A stretch of 64,000 nucleotides of DNA from Ahaetulla prasina. Taxonomy: Eukaryota > Chordata > Lepidosauria > Squamata > Colubridae. The DNA lies in NCBI RefSeq assembly GCF_028640845.1, contig NC_080540.1, positions 97,501,561-97,565,560 on the forward strand, written 5' to 3'. The translations under genes were made by a program, and so were the position numbers. The notes under the pieces were generated by a model. It made no database searches. It had not been told where the DNA came from and saw only the letters and a list, made by a program, of their open reading frames with translations. Positions 31,338-43,440 of this stretch are shown piece after piece (the first letter of the stretch is position 1; each line of letters opens with the position of its first letter).

Positions 31338-32647
31338 GTGAGCATGGTAGATATTGCCTCACTGCATTAGCAGAAGAGGGACAATATATTGTCTCTTTTA
31401 TTAAAGGAAGATTCAAAGAATTCTCATATCTTTTCTTTGTCCAAGTCCCTAGATGTCATTTCAAGTGTAGCCGTGGCCTATATAAGCTGCCTCAAGGTAT
31501 AAATCCATTTTTCTTGTACTTCCATAGTTCAATAAAACCATGGGCCTTTCAGATTTCATTGTTTTCAGAATATGTTAACCCTTATTGAGGTAAAAGTATA
31601 GCTTTTCCTTCCATTGCCATTATCTTCAGGGGCAATCTTGTTCAAACATTGAAACTTTCTTTTGAGGTTTTGTGCCTGAAAAGCTCAGAACAGTCAATTC
31701 CTTGCTGAAAGTCCACATTGGTAAGACAATTCCTTTTTAAAACTTCTTTTTAAAATGCCATTCACAGTAATAAGTATTTGTTCTCATAACTACCCTTGTG
31801 TGAATGGAAGGAGATGACTTCACAGCTGTATATAAATCGATATGATCCTATAGGTATTTACTTTGTTCTGTTACTTCTATCTTGAAAGGCAAAATATAAA
31901 TAGGATTCTTTTTTCTTTTTTTTTTAAAAAGAGTGACTTCAGTATTGACGCTTAAAGATGGTTGTTGCTGCTGCTGCTGTAAAATAGTTTATTATTTGAA
32001 CATATCAGTGGTGCAGTACTGATGGAGAGACCCTTAATCAGAGCTGTGCGAATGCATCAGAGATAGGCTGTAATCTTAACCCATTTATTTTGGTGATCCA
32101 CCTGTTCTGGAAGAATCCCACATGTTTAATAACAACAATAAATCTTTTTAGATGCCTAAAAAGAAAAGAGGTACCCTTGTGAATACAAATTGATAATGAC
32201 AATAAAATGTTGCCTTCCTGTATAGAAAGTCAACAAACAAAGCAGTTGAGGGGGAAAAAATAGAAAAAGGCATGTGCGAATAGATACATCTTGAGGTGTA
32301 TCTTTAAAAAAAAAAGTATAAAGAGAAGCTGGATTATATGACTTGTTTCTCTTGTTTAAGTCCGCTGATCATAATAAACAGCTCAGAAAATCTGAATAGT
32401 TAAATGGAAGAAGGCATTTCCTTCCATTTACATGATGTTTATGTTTTGCAGGGAACTGGTATATTTACCTTATACGCACCTCAAACCTGCTCAATATGAA
32501 GTCTGCACATTTCAGCCATGGCTTTTCTTGATAGCAATACCACACCCAGAAAATAAATTATATGTTTCTTTGTTCACCATTGATATGATGTTGGTATATT
32601 TTATGCTGTAGTACCATGTAGTATCAAGGAGAAAGCTAGGGAGTTTT
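31338..32647. other. Unrecognised DNA
   Basis: Only a short (CTG)n run at about 31966-31980 and a few A runs are visible. Confidence 0.4.
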
Positions 32648-32768
32648 TCCAGTTGCAATGAATGGCTGTGAAGGCTGGACCATAACAAAGGCTGAGCGCC
32701 AAAGAATTGAGGCCTTTGAACTCTGGTGCTGGAGAAGACTCCTGTGAGTCCCTTGGACTGCAAGGCGA
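32648..32768 (+). mobile_element. Bov-B (RTE) LINE coding scrap
   Basis: The plus frame reads GCEGWTITKAERQRIEAFEL and then WCWRRLL, a stop, and VPWTARR, which is the conserved C-terminal block of Bov-B proteins. The match ends after CTGCAAGGCGA. One in-frame stop shows it is dead. Confidence 0.75.
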
Positions 32769-34364
32769 AAAACAAGTCTTTCTTTATTGAGTCTGAAACA
32801 AATTTGTCTTAAAAACGTTAAGTCATCCTGCTGTTAACCACGGCAGATGCATGGAAAAATTCCAGCTTTTAATTGCTATTTATTGAATGTTTTGCTTCTA
32901 ATGAACACATTGAGATATCAAGTTGATTTCACATAGAATTGAGAAATGAGGACAAATGACATGGGAACTCTGCACTGCTTTTACTGATGTTTTTCAAAGG
33001 AAAAATAACTTTGGAAATAAAATGGATCTTGTGATTCTTTTAGCATTGCCAGAAATTGCATAGTGATAGTCTCTGGTTTAATCTCAACAGAAATGCTTTG
33101 AAGCTTCCAAAAATAAAGTCTTTGTAAAAGTGCTAAAAGACAACTAATTATTTCAGATATTGTTAAGATTGTCAATATACTTCTGAATCCAATATTTATT
33201 TATTTATTACAAAAGAAAGATCTGAACCATCTATAATTTATTCCAATGCAATTAATCTTTTTCTAAAAAATGTATTTAGTATAGTATAAAATGATATAAG
33301 AAAAATAGGTTGATGAAACCCATAACATGTCAGTAAATATCTTGTCATATCATTAAAAGAAATGAGAAAGATGTGTTTCCAAAAAACGACATATACAACC
33401 AGTTAACTAATTTCGATTTTATAAAAGGTACTTAATAGTTTCAAATTTTCATTTTGCAGTGAAGTATTAGAAATGAAACAGTTAAACTAATTTGTTAAAC
33501 ATTGTTGATCCTGTAATGATACTTTTGCTGGATCTAAACCATACTATCAGTGATACATAGCATTCATATTAAGGAATTTTGCTTTATAGGATTCACTCTT
33601 TCAGTGTTATTATTCAATATTATTTCTGTTTATTTTCACATCAACTTCTTGTTATATAATCACTGCATGCTTGTTCAGATTATCTTTTTATTCTCTTCAC
33701 ATGTTGCATCCTTTTAAAGCCACTTAATGAGTATTTCAGCTCCCAGTCTAATTCTTTAAAGGGATAGTTGGAGATCCTGTCTGGTAAGGCATTTCTTACA
33801 GGAATTCTGTTTTTTAATTGAAATTTCATTGGATACCATTCATTCTCATAAAAAAGGAGTTGTTTTACATGTTACATGAACAGTCACCAAGTCGTTCCTG
33901 TGTGATTCAGGGAATTCTGTGAGTGAGAAACAAAGACTAAACGTTTAACAAATACTTCCAGAGACAGAGATAAAACAGTGTGTATATGATGCATTTCAAG
34001 TGTTTATCTTATTGCTAAAATTATTATCTTTTGGGAAAGTGGATGAATGCCTTATTCAAAAGAAATTGGCCAGCCATACCATATTCCAAAATATGTGGAA
34101 TGGTAAAATAAGTGTCTGGATCTCTTACAATTCTTCTATTGTGAAGGTCCACAACAATTAATTAAAGTAATGCAGAAGTGTACATCTTTTAAGAAAAGGG
34201 AAGGATATTATATGTTTTCCAAAAGAGATTGATCATTATGTATAGCAAAACAGTCTAAGTATTGTGAATTCTTCTGTGAATTCTATTTTTGGTATAGATA
34301 AGCTTTCTCTTTAAAGAGTTGGTTTTTAACTTTCACAACATTTGGCCTTCAAAAACTGAAAAAG
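32769..34364. other. Unrecognised AT-rich DNA, 1.6 kb
   Basis: No repeat, frame with domains or RNA gene is recognised. Confidence 0.4.
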
Positions 34365-34408
34365 TCGCTCCCTCCCTCCCTCTCCCTCCCCTCTCTCCCC
34401 TCCTCCCC
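34365..34408. repeat. CTCCC-rich pyrimidine tract
   Basis: CTCCCTCCCTCCC and variants form a pure pyrimidine tract of about 40 bp. Confidence 0.9.
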
Positions 34409-35244
34409 AAAACAAATATATCACAAACAAACTTTATTTGATTCCCCCATGGTTACTGATGACTGCATTTCTCTGGCTGAGAAGCCATTTCCTGATAAGT
34501 AAGATTGAGTTTAGACAGATATCAGTGGAAAAGTGATATTCAGACCCACCTGATCAGAGTCACTCAGACATTATTCATCCAGTTCAAGGGAACATTGCAC
34601 CATGTGGAAAGTCAGAAAGGTGGCCTAGACAATCTATACAGAATACTCAAGAGTAACTTGGCACTTAGAATCATGACGGATCAGTGATGGCTGTACTCAT
34701 CAGTATGTGATTGGGAGTTTGCTGTTTTTAAGGACTGAACTCAATACAATGCTGGGATATTAGTCTGCTGCAAATGCATGACTTTCTGTCTTCTGACATC
34801 TTGCATATCTTTAGTCATGTAAAAGGTGTCCACCAGGTGACCAGCTACCTGCAGCATCTCAGGCTAATGGAAACTAGGATATTTATTTACATAATTTATA
34901 TTCTGTCCAGTTTCACAAACCCTGGGCAGCTTACTATAAATATAATTGTATTTATATTTCACCCTGATTGCTTTTAATTTTTTTTATAAATAAATGCTAA
35001 TAAATCACAAGTGGGGTGACTTTATACATTGTTTAAATTAAATTAAATAAATAGTGCAACATTAAATGGAATCTCTAAGTCCCCAGAGCCACAGATAGAC
35101 TAGCCACATTTTTATCACATTCCCAAACTCTGAAAGTATAGAAGACATCTGGACTTCAGGAGTTAAACTATTTCAGAATAATGGAGCTATGACAGAAAAG
35201 CCTTGTCGCCAAGCTTATGTCCCTCTAAAATCTCCAGGGGAAGG
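34409..35244. other. Mostly unrecognised DNA
   Basis: Around 34880-34950, ATTTATATTCTGTCCAG and CCCTGGGCAGCTTAC weakly resemble a LINE tail in antisense. Nothing else is supported. Confidence 0.35.
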
Positions 35245-35252
35245 GACTCAAA

Positions 35253-35657
35253 CGGGTGAAATGCTACCAGTTCGCACCGGTTCAGGCAAACCGGTAGTAA
35301 AAAAAGCTACCAGTTCGTCTGAACCGGTGTTTCCGATGATCAGCTGTATTGCACAATTTATATTCGCTAGAAAGCAGGAAATCCTGGTTTCTAGCAAATC
35401 TAAATCGCGCGGCACAGCTGTTCCCCTCCTCGTTGTTCTATTTACCTTCTTAAGCTTCCTTTTTCTGCACAAAGTGTGCATTTTCTGCACACTGTGCATG
35501 CAGAGATCCACAGCATGCATTTGGTGTGCACTGCATATGCACATGCAGCATGCGTTTGTTACGCATTGTGCATGCGTGTGCCTGCAGTGCTGTTTGGTGC
35601 ATACCGCACATGCACGGGCAGCAAACCGGTGGCAAACCACAGAGGGTTTCATTACTG
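35253..35657. mobile_element. Non-autonomous hAT element, 405 bp
   Basis: The ends are CGGGTGAAATGC and the complement of GGGTTTCATTACTG, with one change from CAGGGG at the left. A perfect 8-bp duplication, GACTCAAA, flanks it (35245-35252, 35658-35665). Internal ACCGGTTCAGGCAAACCGGT is a palindrome, and GCATGC/GTGCAT repeats fill the right half. The 205-codon plus frame across it has a low-complexity composition and is not a gene. Confidence 0.93.
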
Positions 35658-35808
35658 GACTCAAAGCAATGATTCCCAGCCTAATACCATATAGCAGTCT
35701 GACTGTATTTGGCAAAGATAGTCCCTTAGGTGACATGGATCCAAGCCATAAATTTCATAAATCAAAACAAGAAATATACTATAATGTACTACAACATCTA
35801 CCATAAAA

Positions 35809-36050
35809 GAGCTGTGGTGGCACAGTGATTAGAATGCAGTATTGCAGGCTAATTCTGCCAAATACCAGCAATTTGATTCTCACTGGCTTAAGGTTGACTC
35901 AGCCTTCCATCCTTCCAAGGTCGATAAAATTTGGGCCCAGATTGTTGGGGGCAATATGCTGACTCTATAAACCACTTAGAGAGAGCTGTAAAGCACTGTG
36001 AAGTGGTATATAAGTCTAAGTGCTAAGTCTAAGTCTAAGTGCTATTGCTA
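35809..36050 (+). mobile_element. tRNA-derived SINE (core family A)
   Basis: GGTGGCACAGTGATTAGAATG head, core AAGGTTGACTCAGCCTTCC and CCAGATTGTTGGGGGCAATA, and tail GTGGTATATAAGTCTAAGTG with extra copies of CTAAGT before GCTATTGCTA. Best-preserved plus-strand copy of this family here. Confidence 0.88.
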
Positions 36051-36054
36051 CATT

Positions 36055-36480
36055 GGTGAAACACTGCTGAAAGAATTTTTAATCTATTAGCATGTGGGCT
36101 GCTACATCCTGCACCAGCTAAAGTTTTCAGGTTGTCCTCAAAGGTCGTCCTAAGTAGAGCACATTGTAGTAATTCAATCTCAAGGTAATGAGGGCATAAA
36201 TCATAGTTGCCAGGACCTTCCTGTCTGAAAAGAACCACAATTGATGCAGCAACTGAAGCTGGCCAAAATCTCTTCTAGAAGTCAAGAATCTGTGATAAGC
36301 TTACTTAATGATCTATCTATTGGTCATTTAGTTTTTTGCAGCCCAGATATGGGAAGAAACTGATGTAAGAATGCTATCTACTAAACAGGCAGCACTGGAT
36401 CGATGGGTAGGTGCCTCCCAGTTAATATTGGCAGCTTATCAATTATCAAATGCCATCCTCAAACCATTGAGACTGACATG
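36055..36480 (-). pseudogene. Antisense CR1/L3-like reverse transcriptase scrap
   Basis: Read in reverse, the text resembles the C-terminal part found at 25015-25180: TGCAATGTGCTCTACTTAGG corresponds to YCNVLYLG, followed by a decayed LQLVQNAAAR. Many stops. The limits are soft. Confidence 0.5.
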
Positions 36481-38113
36481 TGAAAGTAAAAAAGAACAGC
36501 TGGTTAAAAATAAGACTTGCTTATAAACTTCAGCTATCTACTGCATCACAATACTGACCTCTCTCCAATTCAATCAACACTGATGAGCAAGCCTTCATTA
36601 TGGGCAGCCTGGAGAATATGGAGAACCACAGTCTGGATTTTTCTTCATTTTCAAATATCTGAAATGCTTAGAAAATGTTCAGAAGGATTCAGCCATGTTC
36701 TGGATTATTTTCAAACTTTTGCTCAGGATTCTTCCCAATCCAGTATACATTCTTGTTTCTCAGCTTCATTCTGGAAAACTAGAAATGCAACTAGGATTCC
36801 TTTCCTAAGTAAAAGACCACATTCAATTTTCAGTTCCATGATTCTCAACCTAATTATGATTTTCAATCTGTTGCTACAACTGAAGACAACCAAAGTGACT
36901 AAAATCATAATGAATTAGGAATAAAATATGCCCTGCTCTTTATAAAAACCAAATTAGGACCCAATAGCCATAAAAATGACAAAAGAATGCAGTTGTACTT
37001 TAAACTTCCAGTTAAATCAAAATTACATGAACATTCCTGAAAATGACTTTCCATTCAGAATAATTGACTTGGAGTGTTGGGATTCACTTATAAATGAAGT
37101 ATATTGTTATATCAGCAATTCTAGGAGGACTTAGAATAACAGAGGTACTGAAAGGAACTTTTTAAAGGATTTTGTTCTTTTTTCTACCCTTTATGTTCAG
37201 ATTATTTCAAGTTACATTTCTCTGTTGAGCTGCCAATAAAAATATTGATTATTATGTATTCATAGCTCTGGATGAATCAAGACCAATTAAGACTTGCTTT
37301 CAAAATTTAAAGCCAACAGTGCTTATCTTTTAAAATGTTAAATGAAGTGGTGCTCAAAGCTATATCTAGCCGAAGTAAAAGAGTTTCTTTATTCCAAGGA
37401 CTGGATTCAATTTCATTGTCACTTAGAATTAGGAAGTGTGAACATTATTCAACATAGGAATATTAAGTTAGACAGGAGCTCTACTTATTTTGGAAAGTAA
37501 ACAGTAGCCCATCAAGCATTAAACAAGCATTTTGTTAAGGACCAAAAACAAAAGAGAGGTTAACCTGAATTTTGAAAAGGCTACATTTGACAGTTCTAGG
37601 AGATATTCTAGTGGAAGCAGAGAGGCGACAAATGATATATCTCATCCGTCAAGATGAGGGTGCCTAGTAGGGCTTCACATACTGGCTGTGTTCTAGTTCA
37701 AAATGTTATTTCAGTCCAGTGATTCTTTTCAAAATAGTGTTTGGATTAGAAAATAATGGGTGACACCATTTTGAAGCTTCAAACTTGAGAAGTGAATTAT
37801 TTGCAGTTGCATTATTCATCTTTATGGGTTGGAGATGAATTGTACAAGATGTCCTAATGAGTGAATTGGATGTGAAAATTCTATTTTAGGTGGATTCGGT
37901 TCTGATGATCTGATAATCTTATTATGGAATCTTATTTTGGTTTTGATTTGTATTGTACTTTTTTTCACCAATCTTTTTTTTTTATCTGTGGGAAAAATCA
38001 AACCTTTTCATAAATTATTTCTAAAAAAGTAAGAAAAAAACCAGTGGTATCTCCAATCATAAAGCAAGTCTGACCTGGACTGTTTTGTTATACTGAAGAT
38101 GAAGGGTTAGACT
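36481..38113. other. Unrecognised AT-rich DNA, 1.6 kb
   Basis: The 133-codon frame at 36517-36918 has no domain I recognise and is hydrophobic and Ser/Phe-rich in the way chance AT-rich frames are. Nothing else seen. Confidence 0.4.
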
Positions 38114-38115
38114 TA

Positions 38116-38681
38116 CAGTAGTGGCCAAAATTGTAGAAACCTTTCCGGAAAAGTGTATTTTCTAAAACTAGCTAATAACACCACTTTTTTTACGAGTAGT
38201 ATCATAAAATTATATATCAATGGAAAGATAATTGAATCAAGAATGTAATGCAATAACTTTTATGAAGGATTTGCTATTAGAATAGCAGTTACAGCATAAA
38301 AAAGAAAAGTGAAACACGTAGAAAAAATGAGATATACAAAAATTATTATGCCAGTTAATACTTAGTTGGGTAACCTTTAGCATGAATTACGGCCTTACAA
38401 TGTCTTCCTATGGAGTGACCAAGTCATTTAGTTCTGCAGCTGTTATAATTTGAAACCAAAATTGAATGATTGCTAGATTTTATTGCTGAGTCGCTTCTGA
38501 CTAACAAGTTTCTTTAGTCAGCTCCATATATTTTCAATTGGGTTAAGGTCTGGGCTATTCCCAGGCCATTCTACCAGTGGAATATAATTATCTTAAAACT
38601 CAAAAAAAAATGGTGTTATTAGCCATCAAACCTCAAAAATACACTGTTCCCAAAAGGTTTCCACAATTTTGGCCACTACTG
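38116..38681 (-). mobile_element. Internally deleted Tc1-like transposon, 566 bp
   Basis: The ends CAGTAGTGGCCAAAATTG and the complement of CAATTTTGGCCACTACTG are flanked by TA (38114-38115, 38682-38683). The interior, in antisense, matches the C-terminal transposase relic at 9247-9824: TCAATTGGGTTAAGGTCTGG is the complement of the codons for PDLNPIE. Orientation is opposite to the first copy. The same portion is missing in both. Confidence 0.93.
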
Positions 38682-38683
38682 TA

Positions 38684-39447
38684 TATACTACTGATACTTT
38701 CATGTTTGTCGGTTTGTAATTTTCATTTGGGTAAAATGGAGCATCATAAGACAACAATTTTTCAACCAAGATACCACAAATGGACTAATTCACAGAATGC
38801 CTGTACCAATTATTCCCATGGGAATGAAATTTGGGGAAGCTATGACTGTTTCTGTACCATCACATTTTTGCTGCTTCAGTACTGCCAAGCTGCTCTAGTC
38901 ATTCACAGTCACCTGATTGTCATTTCTAATATTTTCTCCCACAAAGGGAAAAGCAGGCAAGAAGTATAAAGTTGACTATGATTGTTCACACCCCTTGCCA
39001 GCTTGTCTTTGCTTTGGGAAGCTCTGTTGCGTGAGCAACAGAGAAACTGGCAGAGAAGGTCACAAGTTACTCAAGTAAATATGCCTCACCTGTGCAACCC
39101 CCCCAGCCTCTCAATGCTCACACCATGATGGGTACTTACACATCCCCATGCATCTTTGCTGGCTGCACACTCTCTCCAACTTCTATGGCACCTCTCTCAT
39201 ACTCCCATGCATCCTTCCAAAACTGGGCTTCATGCCTGCAAGCCCTCTCCAACCCACACATTACCACTTGTGAACCTTGTTCACTCTTCCTGATCCACAC
39301 TGCACTCCCGTGTACCTTTCTTATCCAGGAGACTTCTCTTGCACAACCCCACTCATCTGTTCATCCTCCCTGGCCTACATGGCTTCTCTTATTTTTTTAT
39401 TGTCATTGGGAGAAACTAACAGAAAGTCAAACTCATTGTGGGTGGAA
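38684..39447. other. Unrecognised DNA
   Basis: The 195-codon plus frame beginning at 39092 is rich in Pro, Thr, Ser and His and then runs into a purine tract encoding Arg/Gly repeats. I see no domain and treat it as chance. Confidence 0.4.
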
Positions 39448-39548
39448 GGAGGAGGCAGGGAGAAAAAGGAAGAGGAGAGGAGGGGAGGGGAGAGGAGGGG
39501 ACAGGACAGGAGGGGAGGGAACAGCAGAGGACAGCAGAGGAGAGGAGG
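39448..39548. repeat. GGGGA/GGA purine tract
   Basis: About 100 bases almost wholly of G and A (AGGGGAGGGGAGAGGAGGGG and variants). Confidence 0.92.
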
Positions 39549-39719
39549 TTTCCAATGTTCCATGCCAACTTCCCACTAGGAAACTCAATGGGGAAATTGA
39601 CAGGAAGTCAGAAGTCACTTCATTTCAACTGATTTTTTTGCCCACCTGTGGTCATTCGGTTTCTCATTTTAGGTTATAAAATGTCTCTGAAGCAATGATC
39701 CAGTGGATCACAGGTTGTC

Positions 39720-39930
39720 TAGAATGGAATAGAATTTTTTTTATTGGCCAAGTGTGATTGGACACACAAGGAATTTGTCTTGGTGCATATGCTCTCAGTG
39801 TACATAAAAGAAAAGATACGTTCATCAAGGTACAACATTTACAACACAATTGATGGTCAATAAATCAATATATATCACTAGTGATCAACAGGAAATAAAT
39901 TACAGAGTTAGGAGGGTTTTGTTAAGGATT
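39720..39930 (-). repeat. Dispersed squamate repeat, probably a LINE tail
   Basis: TTTTTATTGGCCAAGTGTG, GGACACACAAGGAATTTG, GGTGCATATGCTCTCAG and TACATAAAAGAAAAGATAC form a block I recognise as very common in snake genomes. The complement ends in an ATTCTATTCC-like run, as a LINE tail would. I cannot assign the family. Confidence 0.45.
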
Positions 39931-40362
39931 TTAACCAAAAATGAATGGAACTGTGAATTTAAAAGATGAAATACAGGTACACAGATATCCAAAATATTTT
40001 AGATCTACTTGCTTATTTTTTTAATATATAAATTTACTTGTCAATGAGTCTCAATCTTTTTGCTTACTTTCCTTGATTTTCCAGATTTGAAAAAGTGAAC
40101 TTTTCCCCCAGCAAATGTTCTTATATGGCAGCTGACAAAATCATATTTTACAATTTTCAAATTATCAAACACTAGATGTTTCCTCCCACACAGAGAGAGA
40201 CAGAGACAGATAATAGTTGTTGAAGATATAACGTCTTTTTGTCTCTGATCTTGACTTTTAATGATTGACATTGCAAATTATAGGTTTCTAGGTAATTGTC
40301 ATTTTGCATAAGTTTTGCATTCCTTTGTTCAAACTTATAGTTCTCAATTTTTTTTACCTTGT
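39931..40362. other. Unrecognised AT-rich DNA
   Basis: Nothing recognised apart from a short GAGACAGAGACAGA run near 40195. Confidence 0.4.
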
Positions 40363-40735
40363 AAGAGCTTTGGTGGTGCAGTGGTTAAAGTGCAGTATTG
40401 CAGGCTAGCTCAGCACACATCCTGTAGTTCGATCCATATGGGGCTTAATGCTCAGTCTTCCATCCTTCAAGGGATGAATGTGCCCTCTATAGTAATACTT
40501 CAGATTTGATCTGATAAATTGATGATGTTAATAGAATATTTATGATGTAGATTATTGAAGTTATAATTGGGAACAGCATTGCTTAACAAGCTGATTCAAC
40601 TTTCATCCTTCCAAGGTTGGTAAAATTAGGATCCAGGTTGTTGGGGTAGTATGCAAATAATACTTCTACATTGTAAATCATCCAGAGAGTGCCATAAAGC
40701 GCTATGGGGGCAGTATATAAGTCTAAATGCTATTA
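40363..40735 (+). mobile_element. tRNA-derived SINE (family A), interrupted
   Basis: The head GGTGGTGCAGTGGTTAAAGTG and B-box-like GTAGTTCGATCC are near 40370-40435, and the tail GCAGTATATAAGTCTAAATG ends near 40733. The core appears twice in decayed form (CAGTCTTCCATCCTTCAAGG near 40455 and AACTTTCATCCTTCCAAGG near 40590), with about 100 bp of unrelated AT-rich DNA between. Either an insertion duplicated part of the core, or two SINE pieces are joined. Confidence 0.65.
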
Positions 40736-41698
40736 CGATCAGTTAAAATTTAAATTAGAACTTGTTGTCAGGCTCCAAATAATGCATCTATCACAAACCG
40801 ATAAAAATCTGATAATTTCTAATAAAATCATTCTTCAGAATCAGGGTATTAATTGTGCAGGGATAGATTTTTCTTATGAATGCTAAATAACCCTCATCCA
40901 CACTCCCTATTATGACTTCTTTTCACAATTCTTTTTCCTTCTAAAACTCTCATTGTTGATTGTTATTTCCTGTTGACTTACAGGGAAGGCTTTCTCTGTT
41001 CGAAAGCTTTGGGGGCAAGTGAATTAACATTTAATAACATACGGTATCTTGAAACTTTCTTAATAAGAAGTTGCAGAGTATATATTGCTCTTCAAATGTT
41101 CTATATATGTCTATGTGCATTTCTCAAAATATGAACATGGAACGGAAAAGGGAAAATGAGCATGATTTGGCATATGACAGACCACCAAAGCCATAATAAC
41201 AGACCACTAAAAAAAAGTCTTTGTGCAGAATGTATAAGGTGGCATTAGCGAGTGAATCTTAGATACATCCCTTGCTTGATCATGTAATTTACTTTCTTTG
41301 GGATTAAGCAAGTTTGTTCATGGAACACTGTTGCCTGTACATCAGTATCTCTTGTTTAATATCACATTGAATTAAAAGGTCAGATGTTATGTTTCTGTTT
41401 TTACATCTGAGATAGTGAAACAGATTGCTTCTTTCTGGCCAAAGAGTAGAGATTCTTAGGAACAACATAGATTCCAAAATATTTGTTCTGTTCTTAGATT
41501 TCTTCATGAGATAGTAGCCACCAGAGGAAGGAAATAGCTGAGGGAGAATGCCCTGTATCTGCCTTAATTGAAGGATAATATTATGTGCCTATTCCCTTTC
41601 TTCTACTGAAGTTATTGAATCTACTTGGAGAACTAAAAATTAGATAGTGATTGCATGGTTTGTTCCTTAGATAAGATAGAAGATAGACATAAGAGTTA
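40736..41698. other. Unrecognised AT-rich DNA
   Basis: No supported feature. Confidence 0.4.
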
Positions 41699-41795
41699 GG
41701 AGGGAGGGAGGGAGGGAGGGAGGGAGGGGGTAGAGAGAGAGAGCGGGAGGGAGGGAGAGGGAGGGAGAGAGGAAGAGAAAGGGAGGGAGAGGATG
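41699..41795. repeat. GGGA microsatellite
   Basis: (GGGA)n passes into GAGA and GGGAGA variants over about 95 bp. Confidence 0.95.
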
Positions 41796-42325
41796 ATCCT
41801 AAAGTCTTTTTAGTGTCTAAATTATTTGATATGCTTAATTTAAGATTGTAAGAAGTAATCTGCATGCTCATCTTTGTAAGCAGGGATGTTAGAATTGCAT
41901 TCAGATTGAACATAGAGAAATATTTTGCTAATTGGGCTACACTTTTTCAGGCCACAAATCACTTATATTGGAAAACATTAGTAATGGATTAATGGTTTCT
42001 CAGGCTAAGGAACTAAGGAAGTTATTCAGGCTGGTAGAAATCTGTGTTTTCAAGAATGCCTTTATAAATTGATTGCTTAAAATTAAAGTGCAACCAACTA
42101 TTTAAAAGGGCTGCATGGTTATTGTAACTTGGAATTGCGCACTTGCAACCACATTCAGCTGCACTGCTTGGGAGCTTCTCAGAGGTTCCTAGTTGGTAAC
42201 TGTGAAAACCTCAGTACTAGACTAGTAAACTACAAAGACTCATTATGACATTAGTTTACTGTTCTTTTCTTCCTCACCATTTCTGCTTTATGTGTAAATA
42301 TGCATAGGTAAGCCAGAATGAAATG
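41796..42325. other. Unrecognised DNA
   Basis: No supported feature. Confidence 0.4.
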
Positions 42326-42333
42326 ATTTATAG

Positions 42334-42774
42334 CAGGGGTGTCAAACTCAAGACCCACCGGGTGCACAGATCAGGCCTGCGGGGCCACCCTGGAAACAGT
42401 GAAGGACCAGCCCACGGTGCCTATGCCAGTAAAAATGGAGTTTGGGAGATCCACGCGCCCCCACCCCACCCCGAGCTCCATTTTCACTGGCAGAAGGGTG
42501 CAGGAGGCCATCGTGGCTGAAAATGGGGCCCCAGAGTGCTGCATGCAGCCCTCCCCAGCTCCATTTTTTCTGGCAGAGGGCTGCAGGAGGCTGTTGCAGT
42601 CAAAAACGGAGTGAGCAGGTGTTCACTGGCAGAGCATTCAGGCCACCATAGGTGCCCCCAGTATGAATGACATCAAGCTGGCCATGCCCCCTGGCTATGC
42701 CCCCCCACCCCCACCCCCCAAGATCAAAAACAACCCTCATGTGGCCCTCAATAAACTTGAGTTTGACACCCCTG
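42334..42774. mobile_element. Non-autonomous hAT element, 441 bp
   Basis: The ends are CAGGGGTGTCAAACTCAAG and its exact complement CTTGAGTTTGACACCCCTG. A perfect 8-bp duplication, ATTTATAG, flanks it (42326-42333, 42775-42782). The GC-rich interior repeats the motif CACTGGCAGA or similar with GCAGGAGGC three times. Overlapping plus frames at 42323-42651 are not coding. It looks young: the ends are identical. Confidence 0.95.
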
Positions 42775-42782
42775 ATTTATAG

Positions 42783-43089
42783 TGATAGATTTATTTACTC
42801 ATTATCCTCTCTTATAAAATAAATACAACCACATCTAATTAAGCAGGAGGCCCTTGGAGGTAGATATTCCCTCCATTTTTGAGAACATTGAAGAATGTAA
42901 AAACCAAAAACAAATGCACATCATGCTTCTTTGACAAAGCCCTGTTTATAATAGAATCAATGAAATTGTTACCATTCCGCATTCGTCTTTCATTGCCTTT
43001 TACATGAAGTTTAGCTTGGAAAGTTTTTGGAAATTGCCATTACTGCAAAATCCAAGGGCCAGCCTGCTGATCTATGCAATGCGTAGGGA
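42783..43089. other. Unrecognised DNA
   Basis: No supported feature. Confidence 0.4.
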
Positions 43090-43440
43090 TAATCTAATGT
43101 GTGTCCTCAAAGATCTGCACTGGCTGCCAATTACTTACAACCAATTACTTAAGCACAATTTAAGGTTCTGATGTTCACCTTTATAGCCCCAAAGACTGAT
43201 GCCCAGTTATATTAGAGAATGGCTTTCCTCTCACTATAAATCTGTTTGGTACTTTCTATCAGCTAGAAAGGTATCACATTAGTTATTTGACTTTTGAGTA
43301 TGTGGGAAGGGGTTTTTCTGTTCTCAGGTAATGGAATGCATGTCCTAAGAAGGTACATTTGGTTCTTGGTATTTAAGAAGATAGTAAAAACTATCTCTTT
43401 CATAAAACTCTTAATTTCAGTTATGAATTTTACTTCCATT
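43090..43440 (+). pseudogene. CR1/L3-like LINE C-terminal scrap
   Basis: The plus strand encodes VLKDLHWLPITYNQLLKHNL near 43108-43165, matching the LRRLHWLPVAFRVRFK block of the LINE at 25140. Further on are a decayed YIREWLS and VFSGNGMHVLRR, comparable to the end of ORF2. Short and heavily mutated. Confidence 0.5.

Noticed and set aside
35189..35806. 205-codon open frame on the plus strand
   Set aside because: It runs through a complete hAT element with perfect 8-bp flanks and has overlapping frames of similar length on the other strand; His/Cys repeats come from GCATGC-type simple sequence.
36517..36918. 133-codon plus-strand frame
   Set aside because: Biased towards Phe, Ser, Leu and Ile as expected from AT-rich non-coding DNA; no splice or start context that I could support.
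39092..39679. 195-codon open frame, Pro/Ser/His-rich then Arg/Gly-rich
   Set aside because: Half of it is translation of a G/A purine tract, and the complementary strand is also open. No conserved motif is visible.
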